Assembly: GCA_022497155.1 (NCBI GenBank)
Contig: MU385726.1
Span: forward strand, 1-64,000
From: Whalleya microplaca
Lineage: Eukaryota; Ascomycota; Sordariomycetes; Xylariales; Xylariaceae
Direction of reading: 5' to 3'
Length of the DNA stretch: 64,000 nucleotides
Shown in pieces: positions 49,170 to 63,066 of this stretch. The notes under the pieces are model-generated. The model saw nothing but the letters and a program-made list of their open reading frames with translations, did not search any database and had not been told where the DNA came from. A program made the position numbers and the translations under genes. How positions within the stretch are numbered: the first letter of the stretch is position 1; each line of letters starts with the position of its first letter.

Positions 49170-50390
49170 GAACCATTGCAGGTAGGTATGACGTGAGCTC
49201 CTACTATAGTTCTAATATTCTTGTTTCAACAGTTCAGGAGCCATAGGGTAAATGGAAAACCACACTACTTAGGTACCCGGTGGGAGCCTTTTAGTATGAG
49301 CAAGGTGGGATGTATGCTGCGGGCAGAAATACCACCCACACAGCTCCCCAGTCCGTTTGTTGGTAGATAATAAGCAAAGGCTGGGGGCCGCCAGGTGACC
49401 GAAACCCGACCATTCTTTCAAAATGCCTCTCAGTGAAACAATTACTTTTGATCCAAGCGTCAGGTGCAAGGTAACAAACCCGTAATCATGTATAAAGTCT
49501 GCTGCAGATGCGAGGCAATGCGTACCTTTCCATATGTAGTTTATGTGACAGTCTTTGGAAAATGCATAGCGCTCTTACGCCTTAGTGACTAGGCTCTATT
49601 ACAATACTGGTGACTCGATGTTATGCATGCACAAGGAATGCTGCTGGTGTAATTTGGGAAGCAAGCTTTGCCACTGTCATGTTTGTGTGGGATGAAAGTG
49701 TACTTTAGTCATTTGTTGTCACATGGGAATGGTGCCAAGAGCTGTTGGAAGCTATACGAGATGCAGGAATGCTGCACGAGTACATATATTGGGTGCTGTT
49801 GGAGGTTATTCGATACTGTTAGAATGTATAACGACTTAATAAAAGGTATGGCAACCTAACGACAGCTACGTCAGCAACAGACAAGATACGTACCAGGAAT
49901 ATGTACTGCGGCAGAAGGTCTATATAAGACCTTTCACCGAACCTCGGACTTAAATCCAGGATTAGAACAGCAAGCACCCTCAGAGGCCATAAAGAATTAT
50001 TAGCAAATTGATATGTTCCAAGCCCTGATCACCGCCCTTATTACGTTTGTCTACATCTGCACAGCCTGATACCCCCTGACACCCTTTGGTCAAACCTCAT
50101 TGGGCTCTTTAAGCCGCTAGATGCTTGGACAAGAATCATGCACTGCAACAAACGTTCTTGTTGGTACGCTCGTGCACCGCTTCCCTCTCCGCCCCCTGCC
50201 TGAATATCTGCAAGTCATATTAGATCTGATAAACCAACAGATCCGTCATTCTCATTCTCTGGCAAGCCCCAACCCACCTTCCTTCGTCTCTGCTCCCAAC
50301 ACTTCCATCAATTTACTATACAGAACTTTACACGCAATTCGAGTTTTGGAAACTTTTCATTCACCCTTAGTCTACTTCTGTCAACTCACG
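49170..50390. other. Intergenic with a candidate promoter
   Basis: A TATATAAG box at about 49919-49927 and pyrimidine-rich DNA from 50160 to 50380 suit a promoter and leader for the small gene at 50391. Confidence 0.4.
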
Positions 50391-50753
50391 ATGTCGCAAA
50401 CGCGGTTGAAATATGTGCGAGAAAACTCGAAGCATATTATCCTGACCCAACACCCCGACAAAATACATCCTCGAGTCCTGTCGGAGGCGCTAGTGGCTAT
50501 ATATGGAGAAAAGCAGTTCACTATAGCACTGAGAAGGGGCATCTACGTGATATACATCAATAAAGCAGCGGTGGATGAACAATCTGTAAGTCAAATAAGT
50601 CACTGCCTAGACGAATCATCTAAATGGGGAATGCAGGGCCATCTTCACAACGCCGAAGATACCGAGACAAATGCCATAGAGCATGACAAAGCATACTACC
50701 TTCAACAGTTGGATGACACAAAGGCGGCCCAGAAGGTGTTGAGTGAAGTCTAG
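50391..50753 (+). CDS. Small hypothetical protein
   Basis: 120 codons from ATG 50391 (MSQTRLKYVRENSK...). The frame is open further upstream to ATG 50121, but that part resembles translated CT-rich leader, so I prefer the inner start. No signal peptide, membrane segment or known domain. The C-terminal 30 residues are acidic and helical in character. Support is the TATA box upstream and coherent composition only. Confidence 0.35.
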   Translation: MSQTRLKYVRENSKHIILTQHPDKIHPRVLSEALVAIYGEKQFTIALRRGIYVIYINKAAVDEQSVSQISHCLDESSKWGMQGHLHNAEDTETNAIEHDKAYYLQQLDDTKAAQKVLSEV

Positions 50754-51426
50754 ATAGGGACTCTTTAAGAATACTGCATGCCTTCCAAATTTTCATTGAA
50801 TACCGAATCAATGACAGAGGTTCACAAGTTCCATTAATGCGTCCCGTGGTCTTTGGAGATCGTCTTAGTTCGCCGCTGATAATACAACCAGATAAAGAAG
50901 AAAAAGAAAAAAAAGAGCTTTGCCCACAGTAACTCGGCATATATTTCAGACCTGGCAGCGAATTGTAACCCATGTTCCTTCATCTTCCACATGTTCCAGC
51001 CTCAAGGATGCGACCCCAACCCTTTCTTTCGTAAACACTCTTCTCCGGTGCATCAACGGGACGAACAACAAGCACATGTTGTTTTGCGCTATCCGTAATA
51101 TTTTCAGCCTTGTCTCGTCCAACAATCACACAACGCAAGGCTTCGACTTAGAATTCCTCCTCGGTATCGAATTGGCTGCATAAACTCAAGTTTGACTCCG
51201 TAAGGTACAATTTTCTTTACCCGCCACCGAATTATGATGAGGTCTTTACTTTTTCGTGCATCAGATGGCCTGGAGTCAGCAGCTTTCTTGCGCTGAAAGG
51301 GGCTTCTGAACTCCTTAGTTGCCTAATTAATCTTTTCAAACTGAAGGTTCATGTATTTGATATGACCCTCCTTTGAGAGCCAAGACCAACTCGGCACGTG
51401 GCGGTCATCTGGCCAGGCAATATTCT
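50754..51426. other. Intergenic
   Basis: No gene is supported. Confidence 0.4.
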
Positions 51427-52395
51427 TCATATCATTAATAGGCCTCGCGCAAAGTAGATTGCAAAGAAACCAAATGCTGCTTTCGTTCGAAGAGCTCGCG
51501 CTAGTCGGTTCTGTAGACCGAGGATTGCAACGAACCTATCTGAACGATTTGTAAAGGCTAGTCCTGAGTACCGCTCGTACAGGTCTTGGACGAGTACTTG
51601 TCTTCCGTCTCGACAGCACTTCAATGCGGATTCGGGAAAGTTGGCATCGCCATAGAAGGCAGCCGCGGGACTACAATTCCCGTTAGTGCTGGGTAAAGTT
51701 TTGATTCATAATGAATATAGATATGCTTACTTGTGTAGGCGCATCAAGGCCTCGCAATGCACCCCAGTGACACATTCCCAATAAATTAGAGTTGAGCTAA
51801 AGTAGATCGAGCACCGTGATAAGACTCTCTCTTGTAGCACCCAACCGCGACCGTTAAGGTTCCCTAATTCGGTGTCTACGTGGAAATTATTGATGTAGGG
51901 GCACACGTAAAGCCGCCTCATGCTCTGCATGGACAGCTGAACGCAAGGGCGAGGCTTACGAGGTGAAAGAAACCCTTCACAGGATGACTTAGCCGAACTG
52001 GCTGCGATTGTGAAGTACGCACCACTGGACACCTGTTCCATACTAGCTGCCTCGTTTTCCCAGTCCAGCTTATCGTCTTGGATAATACAGAGGGAGTCAA
52101 TCCAGAGATATCTGAGTCCAAGTCCACGAACAACACTGATGGCGTCTTTGAATGTGGAAGAAAGGGAATTGAAGTCGATTGATATTTTGTACCGACCAAT
52201 ATTGTAGTTGAATGTGCAGAATTTCGCATCGCCCTTCAGTGACCCCCAACAACGACTGGGAGCAACATATGGCGATGGGTGAATAGTAGCAGAGTCTACG
52301 AGCCTGATTGTATATCCAAGTTCTATTAGACGAGCCGGCATGGTTGGTACATCCTCATCCTTAGGACGGCAAACCCCGTGACTAGAATCGCACAC
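51427..52395 (-). pseudogene. HET-domain protein gene, truncated
   Basis: Exons 52395-51731 and 51670-51427 (intron 51671-51730, GTAAGC..TTGTAG). The HET core is clear: YVAPSRCWGSLKG, then LRYLWIDSLCIIQDD, then an ASMEQVSSGAYFTIAASSA segment and RGWVLQERVLS. HET proteins act in self/non-self recognition and cell death in fungi. The usual N-terminal region before the core is absent: the frame enters at GTG 52395 and the first ATG is 52341. The C-terminal region ends abruptly at 51427 soon after the FTNRSDRFVAILGL segment. Both ends therefore look lost, and a working protein is doubtful. Confidence 0.72.
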
Positions 52396-52748
52396 CTTCG
52401 ACGTGGCTAATTAGGTACACGGTGAAATCGGCTAAAAGCACGGTGGTCTAAGCTTGAAATTCTAAAGATAGCTGTCTCACAGACCTATCGGACAAGAGCA
52501 GGTGGTTTCTTAACCTCTTTTCAAATACATAAAGGGGGCGTTCCCCATTTTTGCCTTTATAATCATAACTCATACATTAATATACTATTTGTGCGTAACC
52601 ATTAGCTAACAGTAATAAAATAGCTTAAAAATTATAATCAATTACAATCAATGATTAAATAAACAGCTTTCATAATACGTAACGTACCTTAAAATGTAAA
52701 TTGAATCCTAGGTTATAATGTAAAAACTGGAAATAAATATCCATCTAT
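52396..52748. other. AT-rich spacer downstream of the PKS
   Basis: The part from about 52560 to 52748 is AT-rich and probably includes the PKS 3' untranslated region. No repeat ends are recognised. Confidence 0.4.
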
Positions 52749-55700
52749 TTATTCTAAGAGTTTTACCTTCCTCCATTTGCTCACAAATAACTTCACAGTG
52801 TCCTCAGTCACCGGCCCAACCCTCGATAAAGTAACCGAATGCCCCCTTGCATTGATCGTACTCATCAGCAAGCCACCACAGCTCATCCGCGTAAAGTTTT
52901 CGTCGAGGAAATCAGTCAGCAGATAGGCCGGGTTCGCACCCTCAGCGCCATTATCCGTCTTGATGGGCCACTCGCGCACGCGACGCACCCATTCGCCGAA
53001 TGGGATTACGGCGGGGATGTCTAGGGTGCTGGCTAGGTTGGAGATCATCTGATTCCACGGCTGACGCACCGGGTTCTCGATGTGATATATGGGGTGCAGG
53101 TTCACGTCGTCGGGCTGTAAAAGGATATCAACCAATGCGCCGGCCATATCGTTGACTGGGGTCCAGCCTAGAGTGCCCCCGAAGTCGGGCAGGGCGCCGA
53201 GGGTCTGTGATGACTTGATGAGGAAGAACACATGCTCGGCGTGATTCCAGTAGCCGTTAAGAGAGCTGCCGGCAATCTGCCCTAGACGTACGGCGGCGAC
53301 GCGAAACCGCTGGTCATAGCAGTGTAGTGTGACGTCGAGTATGCGCTCACATATATACTTAGCTTCACCATAACCTGTAGGAAGCACGCTTTCGATAGGC
53401 ACGCGCGCCTCAGGCACGATGGGCTGGCCCGTCCAAAGTGGATGGTGTCCTATAGTAGCAATAGATGATACGAACTCAAACGTCACCAGTGTCCCGGGAT
53501 GCCGCACCGAAATATCCCGCGCAAGGCTAATCATGTTGGCCATGATACGTAGCTGTGGCTCGAAACGCTTGACGGGCCACTTGGAGTGCATCAGCCATGC
53601 ATTGTGTATAATGTGCGTAACGTCATTGACTAATATGTTATATTTTTCCTCAGATAAGCCGAGATTCGGCTTAGAGAGGTCTGTTTCGATCACCTCGATC
53701 CTGCCCATGATGTCCTCTGGGCGAATGCCAGTGCCCTTTTGGAGCAGGGATTGCATTTGCCTTTGGTATGCTTCCTGCTTGTTGTTCCGGCGGTTGAGGC
53801 ATACGACGCGTGTCACATCAGGGCGAGCCAATGATTTGGCAATAAGATGCGATCCAAGACCACCCGTGCCGCCGGTAATTAAGACGCACTTGCCGTGGGG
53901 TTTGGTAAATGTGCAGTGGGAATGGGAGTCAGAGACCAACAGGGACTTATCCCAGCCAGCCGTCAGCTCCTTGACGTATCTAGCGACGACGTGTTCTCGG
54001 TTCTCACAATCAAGCGGAACCCCTTTTCTCTTCTGGCTAGTTATAGCCTCCCGGGAGTGAACGGGAACGCGATCATATCTGGAATATCAACACGTCTGAG
54101 AAACTCGGTCGATGGCTAAATTGTAACGACTACATACATGCAAAAGAAAGGTCTCTAACTAACCTGCTATTCGGGTTTGCCGCTGCAATAATGAACTTCC
54201 ATATTTTGCTCTCCTCGCTCTCTCCGTCAATCCAGTCTACGTGGCCGTAGCCGCTAGCCTGCAAGTCAGCCTCCCACCTCTTTTCGTGAGCTATGACATG
54301 CTCGCGGCCATCGTCGTACATCCACCAGCCTTCAAACAGGCCAAACACGATATCGACCCAATACATAGGGCGTGTCATCTCAACCAAGCATAGAAAGCCG
54401 TCGGACCGTAACATGCTGTGGATGCTGCGCGTGCTGTCACGCAGCGAGTGGGTGGCGTGTACAGCGTTGCTTGCGATGACGAGATGCTGGGTACCCACGA
54501 GCTCAGGCGCGGGCAGCTTTTCTAGATCGTGAACGGCGAAACGCATAAAGGGGTACTGCTTCGCCCACTGCTTACGTGCCTGCGCCACTAGCGAAGGAGA
54601 TAGGTCTGTGAAGGTATACTCGACGGGCATTCCCAACTTAGCTAGTAGCGGTACCAGCCGTTTAGTCGTACCACCTGTGCCAGCGCCCATTTCTAGGATA
54701 CGGAGAGGGTTTTCCGGATTTACTCTTATATCGCTTGCCTGAAGCCGGGCGACTAGACGCGTAAGGAAGTCTTCTATGCCAGCGTAGGTAGCACGGTTTA
54801 TCGGCCAGTCGCCGTACAGTCCGGCAGCAAGCTCACGGCCTTGGGTGCTTCCGAAGATAAGCTTAACGCCATCGGTAGCGCCAGATAGAACGCGCGCAAG
54901 GTTGGTGCCTGCGTAGTAGGTAAGCTTGTCGGCTGTCTGCTGGTCAGGAAAGCGGGCAGCCAGGTCCTCATAAACCTAGATAGTCAGAGTCAGCTTTCAC
55001 TTCCCTCAATATGTTTCTAAGATGTCAAGAAAGAAAAAAGAAAACATATGGGTTTCTCTGGAATAATCAAGGGATATATAATAATGTCGAAAGGGAGTTA
55101 CGAACAGCACGGCTAGATCGCGGTGGCAGCGGCACAGCTGTACGTGTGATGCTGTCCTCTCCATCGATCTTAACAATCTGTATCCGCGTCTCGAGCATGC
55201 GGTACAAGTACGTGACTAGCTGCCTGTGTTCGGCACCGTGGGCGATACGCACGAGGCGCTGGCCGGGTTGAGCGCCGCGGATGCCAGCCCCACGCTCCTC
55301 GAACGCCTCGAGCGTGAGGGCCACCGTTAGCTCGTCCTGAAGCGGGAGAGCCTCAGCCACGTAGCGCGTCTGTCTGACCTCGGCGATGCGCTCATCCGTC
55401 AGGGCCTTGACTTCGTTGAAGGCGCCCATGACAGTGTCGAAAGGCAGTGTTGCGGTGCATTCCTCCATTTTGACAACTTCAAGAGACGCTGGTGTGGTCC
55501 GTCCAGTGTCTACCAGTGCGTTATTAGGCGTGGGGGCATACGAGTCTTCCTCATCGCTCGTGTCGGACTCGGCTCCGAGAGGCCCGAGAGTCCCAAGTAG
55601 GCACTTCATCAGGCCCGGCATATCCATAACAGCCTGGATCTCGCTATCGGGTAGCTTGATCTCAAAGGCGGCCTCAAGCTCATTGATAAGCTCCATACCA

Positions 55701-58700
55701 ACTAGTGAGTCAATACCGAGGTCGGCCAGGTCGCTGTTGGCCTTGATCTCGTGGGTTTCTAAGCCCGAAAGATCGGCAATGATGGTCTTGACGCGCTTGA
55801 GAATATCATCATTCGCTCCTTGCATCTTAGGGGCAGCTTTTATCGTTTGCTGAGTTGGCAGCGGCACCACAGTACTTGGCTTCTGTGACTTATAAACAGG
55901 CTTAAAGTTAGACGTCTCGACGGCGTTGGATATTCCCGTCGTTACTATATTAGAGGCCAGCCATCGAGGATCACTCTGCCGGAGTAGAAGCTTGCTCATA
56001 GCGTTCTTGGGAACCTGGATGTAGGAAATACCCAGCATCACTTCCAGCAGAGACCCATCAGCTGCATCATATACGAAAACGTCTGACAGAAAGACCTTGT
56101 CCGATGAGCGATGTGTGGTGGCGAAGACGTGCAGCTCGGTCGGTGTAGTATCCTTAGCTGGTGCCCGAATCCATTGCCCGATGCCATTGGCGAGGTAGGC
56201 GTCGCTCGGGGCTCGATTAGTCAGGAAGTTTGCCCATACACCCGCCACCTGACAGAAGGCGTCGGAAAGATGAGAGTCGAACCTCAGACTATCCGTCATT
56301 TTGTGATCCTTGCCGGTGTTAGTGGGTACCACCACGCCTGCCGCCTCGTTGCCCCGTCCGACTACCTTGCGCAGACCACGATATTCGTCGCCGTAGTCAA
56401 CTATCTCAGCGAACACACGATAGATGTTGCGCTGGGCGAGCACCTCATCAACGTCAGAACGAGTTAGTAGGTCGGTGGCGCGGCCGTGACTGAACAGGCG
56501 GGGAAAATAAGCCAGCTCGCGCTGTAGGGATGCGTCGCTAGCTTGCATGAAGATAACACGACCCGTTGTGTGCAACATCTTGGAGTCCTTGTTAGCAGCA
56601 GCCTTGGTCTCCGTGCTGAATACTTCGAAGGACCACACGTTAGCACTGGCACCCTCAGGTCCCTCCTCAGTTGCCTCGATCCATGTAGTGAAGGCGCTGC
56701 TCGCGCATACGGGTGACTGATACTGAATATCTTGGAACTGTGGCGTACGTCCGTCTTGTTTATAATCGGAGTGGATGCTCGCGAGGCCGTCAACCAGGAG
56801 TCCGATCTGTACAGTCGCTGGGCAGATGGGCGCCGTCTGAAGCGTCATATGGCCCGCGAGGAGCTTCTCGAATCTGGGGCTCGACATGTTGACACGAAAC
56901 CGCGCTACCCTCTGGGCACTGCCGTCCTGATACCCCGTGAAGATCACGAGGCCCTGCTCTTCAGGCTTGGTAGCCGGGTTTGGAAGCATGGCACTGGGCT
57001 CAGGAAATGCAGGAGCATACTTGGGCGGGATCTTGAGATGGATCCAGTGTCGCGAGTCTGGGTCAAATTGATACGGCGGTAGCAGCAGCGGGCTGATTTC
57101 TGCGCTGGCGCGGGCCTGTAAAGGATGATGGGCCCAGTGGTGGACGGCGAGGCCGGCTCGCCAAAGAGCCAGCGTCGTGTCGACATGCTTGTTCCATCCA
57201 TCATCGCAGTTGGTGATATTAACAGCCTGGAAGTGTGCGTTCTTAAGGTTGGCATTAACAAGCGCCCGCGACGCCATGTGCGTAATGGTCGAGTTGGAGC
57301 CCGCCTCGAGAAACACGAGGGACGACCTTGCGTGCTTGACGGCCAGGCGCTCGAGTGCGTGATAGAAATAAACAGGACTCCTCATGTGATCTGCCACGAA
57401 TTTGGGACCGAGCTTGCTCGTGTGAGCGGAGCGCTCAGTAGCTCGCTCTATTGGAATGATAGGCTCGCGGAACGTGAGCCCCTGTGCACCCTGTTCTAGT
57501 CTGTCTATAAGATCGTCCACGAGTGCGCAATGGAAAGCGTTAGATATATCAAGCCTCTTAGACTTGATACCCATGAGGGGAGAGTTGGTCAGAGTATCAG
57601 CTACTGCATTAATAGCAGCCGTCGATCCAGCAAGTGTGAAGCTCCGTGGGCCGTTATAACAGGCAATACTTGCTGGTGAAGCCTCGTGCTTACTATTAGA
57701 CTCGAGAAGCAGCCTCTGCACATCAGCCAGATCCGCCTCATAAACGGCCATCATAGCACCCTTATCAGGTCCCCATGCATCGCGGACCAAAGTGGCCCTG
57801 TTAACTATCATGCTGACCGTATCCTCGAGTGACAAAGCTCGCGAGATGCAAAGCACCGTCAGCTCACCGAAGCTGTGACCTACGACGGCGACAGGCTCGA
57901 GCCCGGAGTCGAGCCAGCTGCGCGCGCACGCGTATTGTACTGCAAATAGAGCCACCTGTAGCTGTACCGTGTCCTGCATGGGGGTACGCTGGAAGATGCC
58001 GGGGAAAATGCCGGCGACACCAAGCGAGCGGGCTACTACATCCACACGGTCTATATGTTTCTTCAGCAAGGCTGTGCTCTCATAGACTTGGCGATCCAAA
58101 CCGACGAAGGTAGATACTTGGCCGCCGAAACATAGCACAACAGCTGTATCACCCGACGGCCGCGCCTCCCCCTTATCCAGCGCAGCGAGCTTGTGGTCTA
58201 ACTCGTCGAATGAGGTAACACTTAGCATAACACGGTTGTCGAGGGCGCGGTTATTCTGACGAGCTACATTATACGATATGTTTGCGAGTGAGTGGCGGTC
58301 CCTCGCCCGTTTTAGATAATTGCGAAGGGCCTTGGCTCGGCGATCGAGGCTGTCGCTATCGTGGGCGCTGAGCCAAAACGGGTACCTGACTCCCGCGGGC
58401 ATCATACTTGTTTGTATCGTCCGTAGTGCGGGGGGCTGGGCGAGCACCATCGAGGCGTTGGATCCGGAAGCGCCATAGTTGTTTCTATCAACATCCAGAG
58501 TCAGCTTTTACTTAATTTAGAAGGTTTCGTTGTAAATTCGAAAGAGGAGCTGGGTTATAGATATAACGTGGTAGAACCAAGAAAGGGGTTATAGATAATC
58601 TCAAGGGGGATATAGACCCTCCAGAAGACGTACATAAGAGCAATACGGAAACCGGCGTCCCATGGCTGCACCTTAGTAGCTATAGCCATATTATCCGCGG

Positions 58701-60987
58701 GCTGCGCCCCAATAGCTGGATTGATGGTGGTGAAACTGGCCTGGGGTGGCACTAGGCCCATGTGTAGCATAAGCAGGAGCTTGATCAATGCTACGACACC
58801 GGACGTCCCCTCCAGATGGCCTATGAGCCCCTTCACGGAACCAAGTATGAGTGGCTTTTCGGAAGTGTGATTAGCTCCGCCGAGAACCGCCTTAATACTC
58901 GCATATTCGGCTGGATCCCCTACAGGAGTACCCGTTCCGTGAGCTTCAACTACTGATATCTGTGAAGGCTTCACACGCGCTTTAGTCGTTACCGTGCGGA
59001 AAAGGCCGGCTAGTGAGGGTACGTTCGGCACGAAAATAGGAGTGCAGTTTTGGTTTTGCTGTACAGCTGTGGCGGCAATAACCCCTAAAATGGAGTCTCC
59101 GTCTCCTATAGCGCGGTCTATACGCTTCAGGAAGACCGCCCCTACGCCCTCGCCGCGGCAATAGCCGTCCGCAGCGGCATCAAATGGCTTGCACTGGCCC
59201 GTAGGGCTGAGGAACTGACCGCCCGCGAGGTTCTGAAACCAGGCCGGCTGCGTATTGACGTGGGCACCACCGGCCAGTGCTGCCGAACATTCTCCTGACG
59301 CCAGTACGCTGCAGGCCTGGTGTATAGCTACGAGAGACCCGCTACAAGCCGTATCCACGACCATAGCCGGACCCGTCCAACCGAAGTGGTGGCTTACCTT
59401 ACCCGCTAAGAAGCCCTGCAGGTTACCTGTCGTGGTGAAAGCATTGGCTGCCTGGCTCGCGGCGTTGGCCTGGTAGTCGTTACCCGTCGTTCCTAGGAAC
59501 ACACCTACATCGCTTGTGCCGTGACCGTTCAGTTGGCCACTCTGCTCGACCGCCTGATACGCGACCTGCAGCAACAGGCGCTGCGCTGGGTCCATCGACG
59601 CACTTTCGCGAGGGCTCTTCTTAAAGAAGCGATGGTCAAACTGGTCCACCCCGCTCATCAGATTGGCGAACCACCGCCGGCGCATCCCAGGGTCGTCGGC
59701 TGAGCGTGTGGGAGTGTCGCCGAAGTCGAAGCGCGGGTGGCCGGTCCCAATTTCTTGGTGCTGAGGCTTGGCCGACGCCAGCAGATCCCAGAATTCAGTC
59801 AAGTCATTGGCACCGGGAAGCTTGCACGCCATACCTATCACTGCGATATCGCTATCCTGCCATGGCCGCTCTGAGTACCCCTGTTCCTCCTGTTCCGTCT
59901 TAACCGTGACGTCCGCAAGGTGCACCAGTCTTGCACCCACCTTGCGAAGCACTGAAGGAGGTACGCATCGCTCTGTGCCAAAGGACAGCAGAACTGTGCT
60001 ATCGTCCTTTTCGGCCCAGGCGGTGGACAAGATCTTATGCCACGTTGGTGAATTCACTAGGATAGCCCGCAGCGCGTGGGCGTGAAGTGCACCCTGGGTA
60101 ATTCGTTGCCTGCTCGCATCACTAGAGCGCGTAGGAATCGCTACGGATGAAGCATCTGGTAGCTGAAACTCAGCATGCTTGTCGCAAAAGGCCAAAATAT
60201 GCTCCAATATTTCACTATTCTCTAGCGAGTGGAAGCGTCCGTAGAGATTGATCTCCGTCGCTGTGAATCCAAGTGCTCGGAGCTTGGACTGTATCTGCGG
60301 AACAGCAGAAGCAGTGGTCGTGATGGTAGACCGATTCTCATCATACCTGACTGACGTGTATGCCTCAGGGACGTCCTTCAACGTCTGAACCATGGAATCG
60401 TGCGTCTTGGGTGAGCTCCAACCCACACTTACTGACTTAGACGGACTCTTGGTATCCTCCAGATCGACGACAAGCCCGACAAGCATACCGAGACGCATAG
60501 CGGCGGCTCCATTCTTGCTGAAGTCGGCCTGACTGTGAGAACCAGCCACAGCAAAAGCACCTAAGAGCCCTGTGCAAAGACCGATGGTTTCCCCGTCCTC
60601 TTTGGCGACAAATGCCTCGTGTGTCAAACCACTACGTTCTAGGAAAGCTACGTATTGCGCCAGATGAGTAGCCACAACGAGCGGGACGAGCACTGTGTTG
60701 GGCAGGCGGCCAACGGCGGGAAATGAACGGCCTGTGGTAAGGGCATCTCGGACATCGAGAAGCTGGTTACGTACGTGGGCCTGCTTCAAAATCGGAACGG
60801 CGGCGAAAAGTACCTCGCAATCGTCGGCGAGATTCAAGAGGGCGTCCAAGAGCCAGGTCAGGGACCTCGTCCCAGTCACAGTTTTGCGAAGTTGGTAGAA
60901 CGCAGCGGCATCAAAGGATAGCGCAAGCGATCCAAAGAGCAGCAAGGCTGGGACGGTTCCCAGATTCTGCTGAAACATATTAATCAT
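52749..60987 (-). CDS. Non-reducing polyketide synthase, SAT-KS-AT-PT-ACP-CMeT-R
   Basis: Exons 60987-58634, 58484-55106, 54975-54164 and 54078-52749 give 2,624 residues with all phases consistent. The donor of the middle intron (GTTCGT at 55105) is weak. I chose ATG 60987 because the upstream frame begins only at TTG. Visible domains: SAT with GLCTG (Cys about 138) and GRFHS; KS with DTACSGS (Cys about 548), EAHGTGT and GLIGHLEG; AT with GHSFGE; PT with AGHMTLQTAPICPA and SDAFCQVAG; one ACP with LGIDSLVGMEL; CMeT with LEMGAGTGGTTKRL; and a thioester-reductase domain with GGTGGLGSH and GYGEAKY. This architecture is that of 3-methylorcinaldehyde synthase and citrinin-type synthases: chain assembly from acyl-CoA and malonyl-CoA, SAM C-methylation, aldol cyclisation, and NADPH-dependent release as an aromatic aldehyde. 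All active-site residues checked are present. Confidence 0.93.
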
Positions 60988-63066
60988 AGTGTTGGCCTGA
61001 CTCTGACCTGGTCCTGCTATTTGATCCGTCAAATATTCCTTAAGGTAAGATTATACGTTCCGCAAGAGGCGCCAAGCGGTTGAATGAATGGATAGCCTGA
61101 AGTCCCCTAAATTATGGAACAAAAGGAGAGCTAGAAATATTAGGCCGTAAATCTAGTTGCACATCAAACTCTAGGCTTATTTTAGACATAAGATGCCAAG
61201 GAGCTGAACCAGACAGCTATGACGATGGCGTCTCCTTTTATGCTCCATGCCACTTGTGCTGTTGCGCATAAGCCACTGAACATAACGCACCGAGACATAT
61301 ATACCCTCCGAGATGATATCATACACATCACGTCGTTCCCATACGTTATAATCAACTTACAGCTTTAGCTCGTATAACACGGCTCACTTAGTTTAAGTCC
61401 TTTGCAACGGGATAATCACCCATGGAGCAAAAGGCATATAAGATGTGACCAAGGTGGGAAAACCTTTGCCAGCCCCGAGAACGCCTCTGGCTAGGCATCT
61501 GTGCTGCCATTACACCGTTCCAATATGTAGCTTGTAAGATTTTGGTGTTTTTTGCATTGTACCCTATCACGTTGGAGAGACAGCCACCGCCGCCGGCAGT
61601 GTGGAAGGAGATAACCGTACCCTCCAGCAAGCACATGGCAAGTTTAAATGGTAGCCTCAGTAACTCCGCCATGGCTTCCGTAAAACGCCCCAACAAGGTA
61701 AAAGAAGATATGGTCGGATGAAAATGGATTACAATCTTCTAACGGCCTTGAAGATGTAGGCTGACATATCCGGAGGTGAGGACTATCAACCTGGCGAGTT
61801 TGTAACCAGGAAAATGAAAAGAGCATAAGGACTTGCTTCCCCACGTACATTGTGTAACTTGGAATGAGACAACATGCAGCCGTCGCCGTGCCTCAAGCCT
61901 CAAGCCTCAAGCCTTGCCCGGCGGCCCGACTTATGCTGAGGTGAGATGGATCGTCAGAAACTCCGCACCGTGATATCCAGTGATATGGCAATATACAAGA
62001 GTTCTTCCATGGCTATTCGGGAACTAAATTTGCAAGTTCGCCGTGGCTTGAGTGTGGTATATGGATTATGAAGGCGGATATTGATGATAGAGTCCGAATA
62101 ATCTTGGCGGCTCCGGCCATGATAAAGGTATTTCGGACTTATGGCTCCATGAGGGTATTCTAAGGTGAAAAGATACCACTGCTATTGATCTCTTATGCTG
62201 TGGCGATGATGTTACGCTAGTATTAAGGGCATGCGTTCTTGAGTTTGTGGATGGCAAGCCAGCTTCGCCACTGAGTTTACTCCAGGTGTCACGTGGTGAA
62301 TATGTTCTCACCAATTACCTATGTATGCTCAATCGGGGATCTCTTAGATAATCCAGTAACGTGGGAACCATGATCTGAAGTGATTTGTGTGGGTATCCAA
62401 TTCATGTTACAAGAAGCAATGGGATCTAGAGGGAATGGGACCTGTGTTAGGGAGTCTGACTTTTATGACTGCACGGACCAATTACCCACATCCTCTCCGC
62501 ACCAGCATTCAGCGCTTACGTAAACTGTAAGGTGGGACCAACCAAGCTTCCCAGAAAAGATCCGAATTTGGGTAGAAACCTTATTCAAACGTCACGTCCT
62601 AAGGTTAACGTCTTAATCAGCAGCGACGAAGCCCTCACGGCTTGGGATTGCGAGCTTGGCTGCCTGGTACGGCTTTCCCAGTCACACAGTGATGAGTCTA
62701 CGCAATCGAAGCTCACGATTCAGTCATAGGTATGATTTCAGATATTTTAGACCAATATGCAACAAGCTCATGGTGTCTTGTCGTGATTATAATATACTAT
62801 AAAGTTATGTATACCCCCGTCCTTGATAGGCGCAAATTCGGAACAGCAGCGAATTGTTCATGCTGCAGCCCTGGGCCATGCACTTTTGGGCTTGTCATCG
62901 AGCGCGATTATAATTGAACGATCCGGCAGATTCCGGCTCAAGCCCAGTTGACTTACCATTAGTGACTTTTTCAAGATGATAATATCAAGTAAATCTCATT
63001 TGCCCATAGGCAGTCTAGAGAACACTCGAGTAGTACATTAGATGCGGGCAAGAGGCTGTCTACACA
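60988..63066. other. PKS promoter region
   Basis: About 2 kb between the PKS start and the 3' end of the transcription-factor gene. Minus-strand readings at 61388-61850 show no domain. No convincing additional gene. Confidence 0.45.

Noticed and set aside
60988..61032. PKS start at 61032
   Set aside because: The codon is TTG, unlikely in this gene. The first in-frame ATG is 60987, just before the SAT domain.
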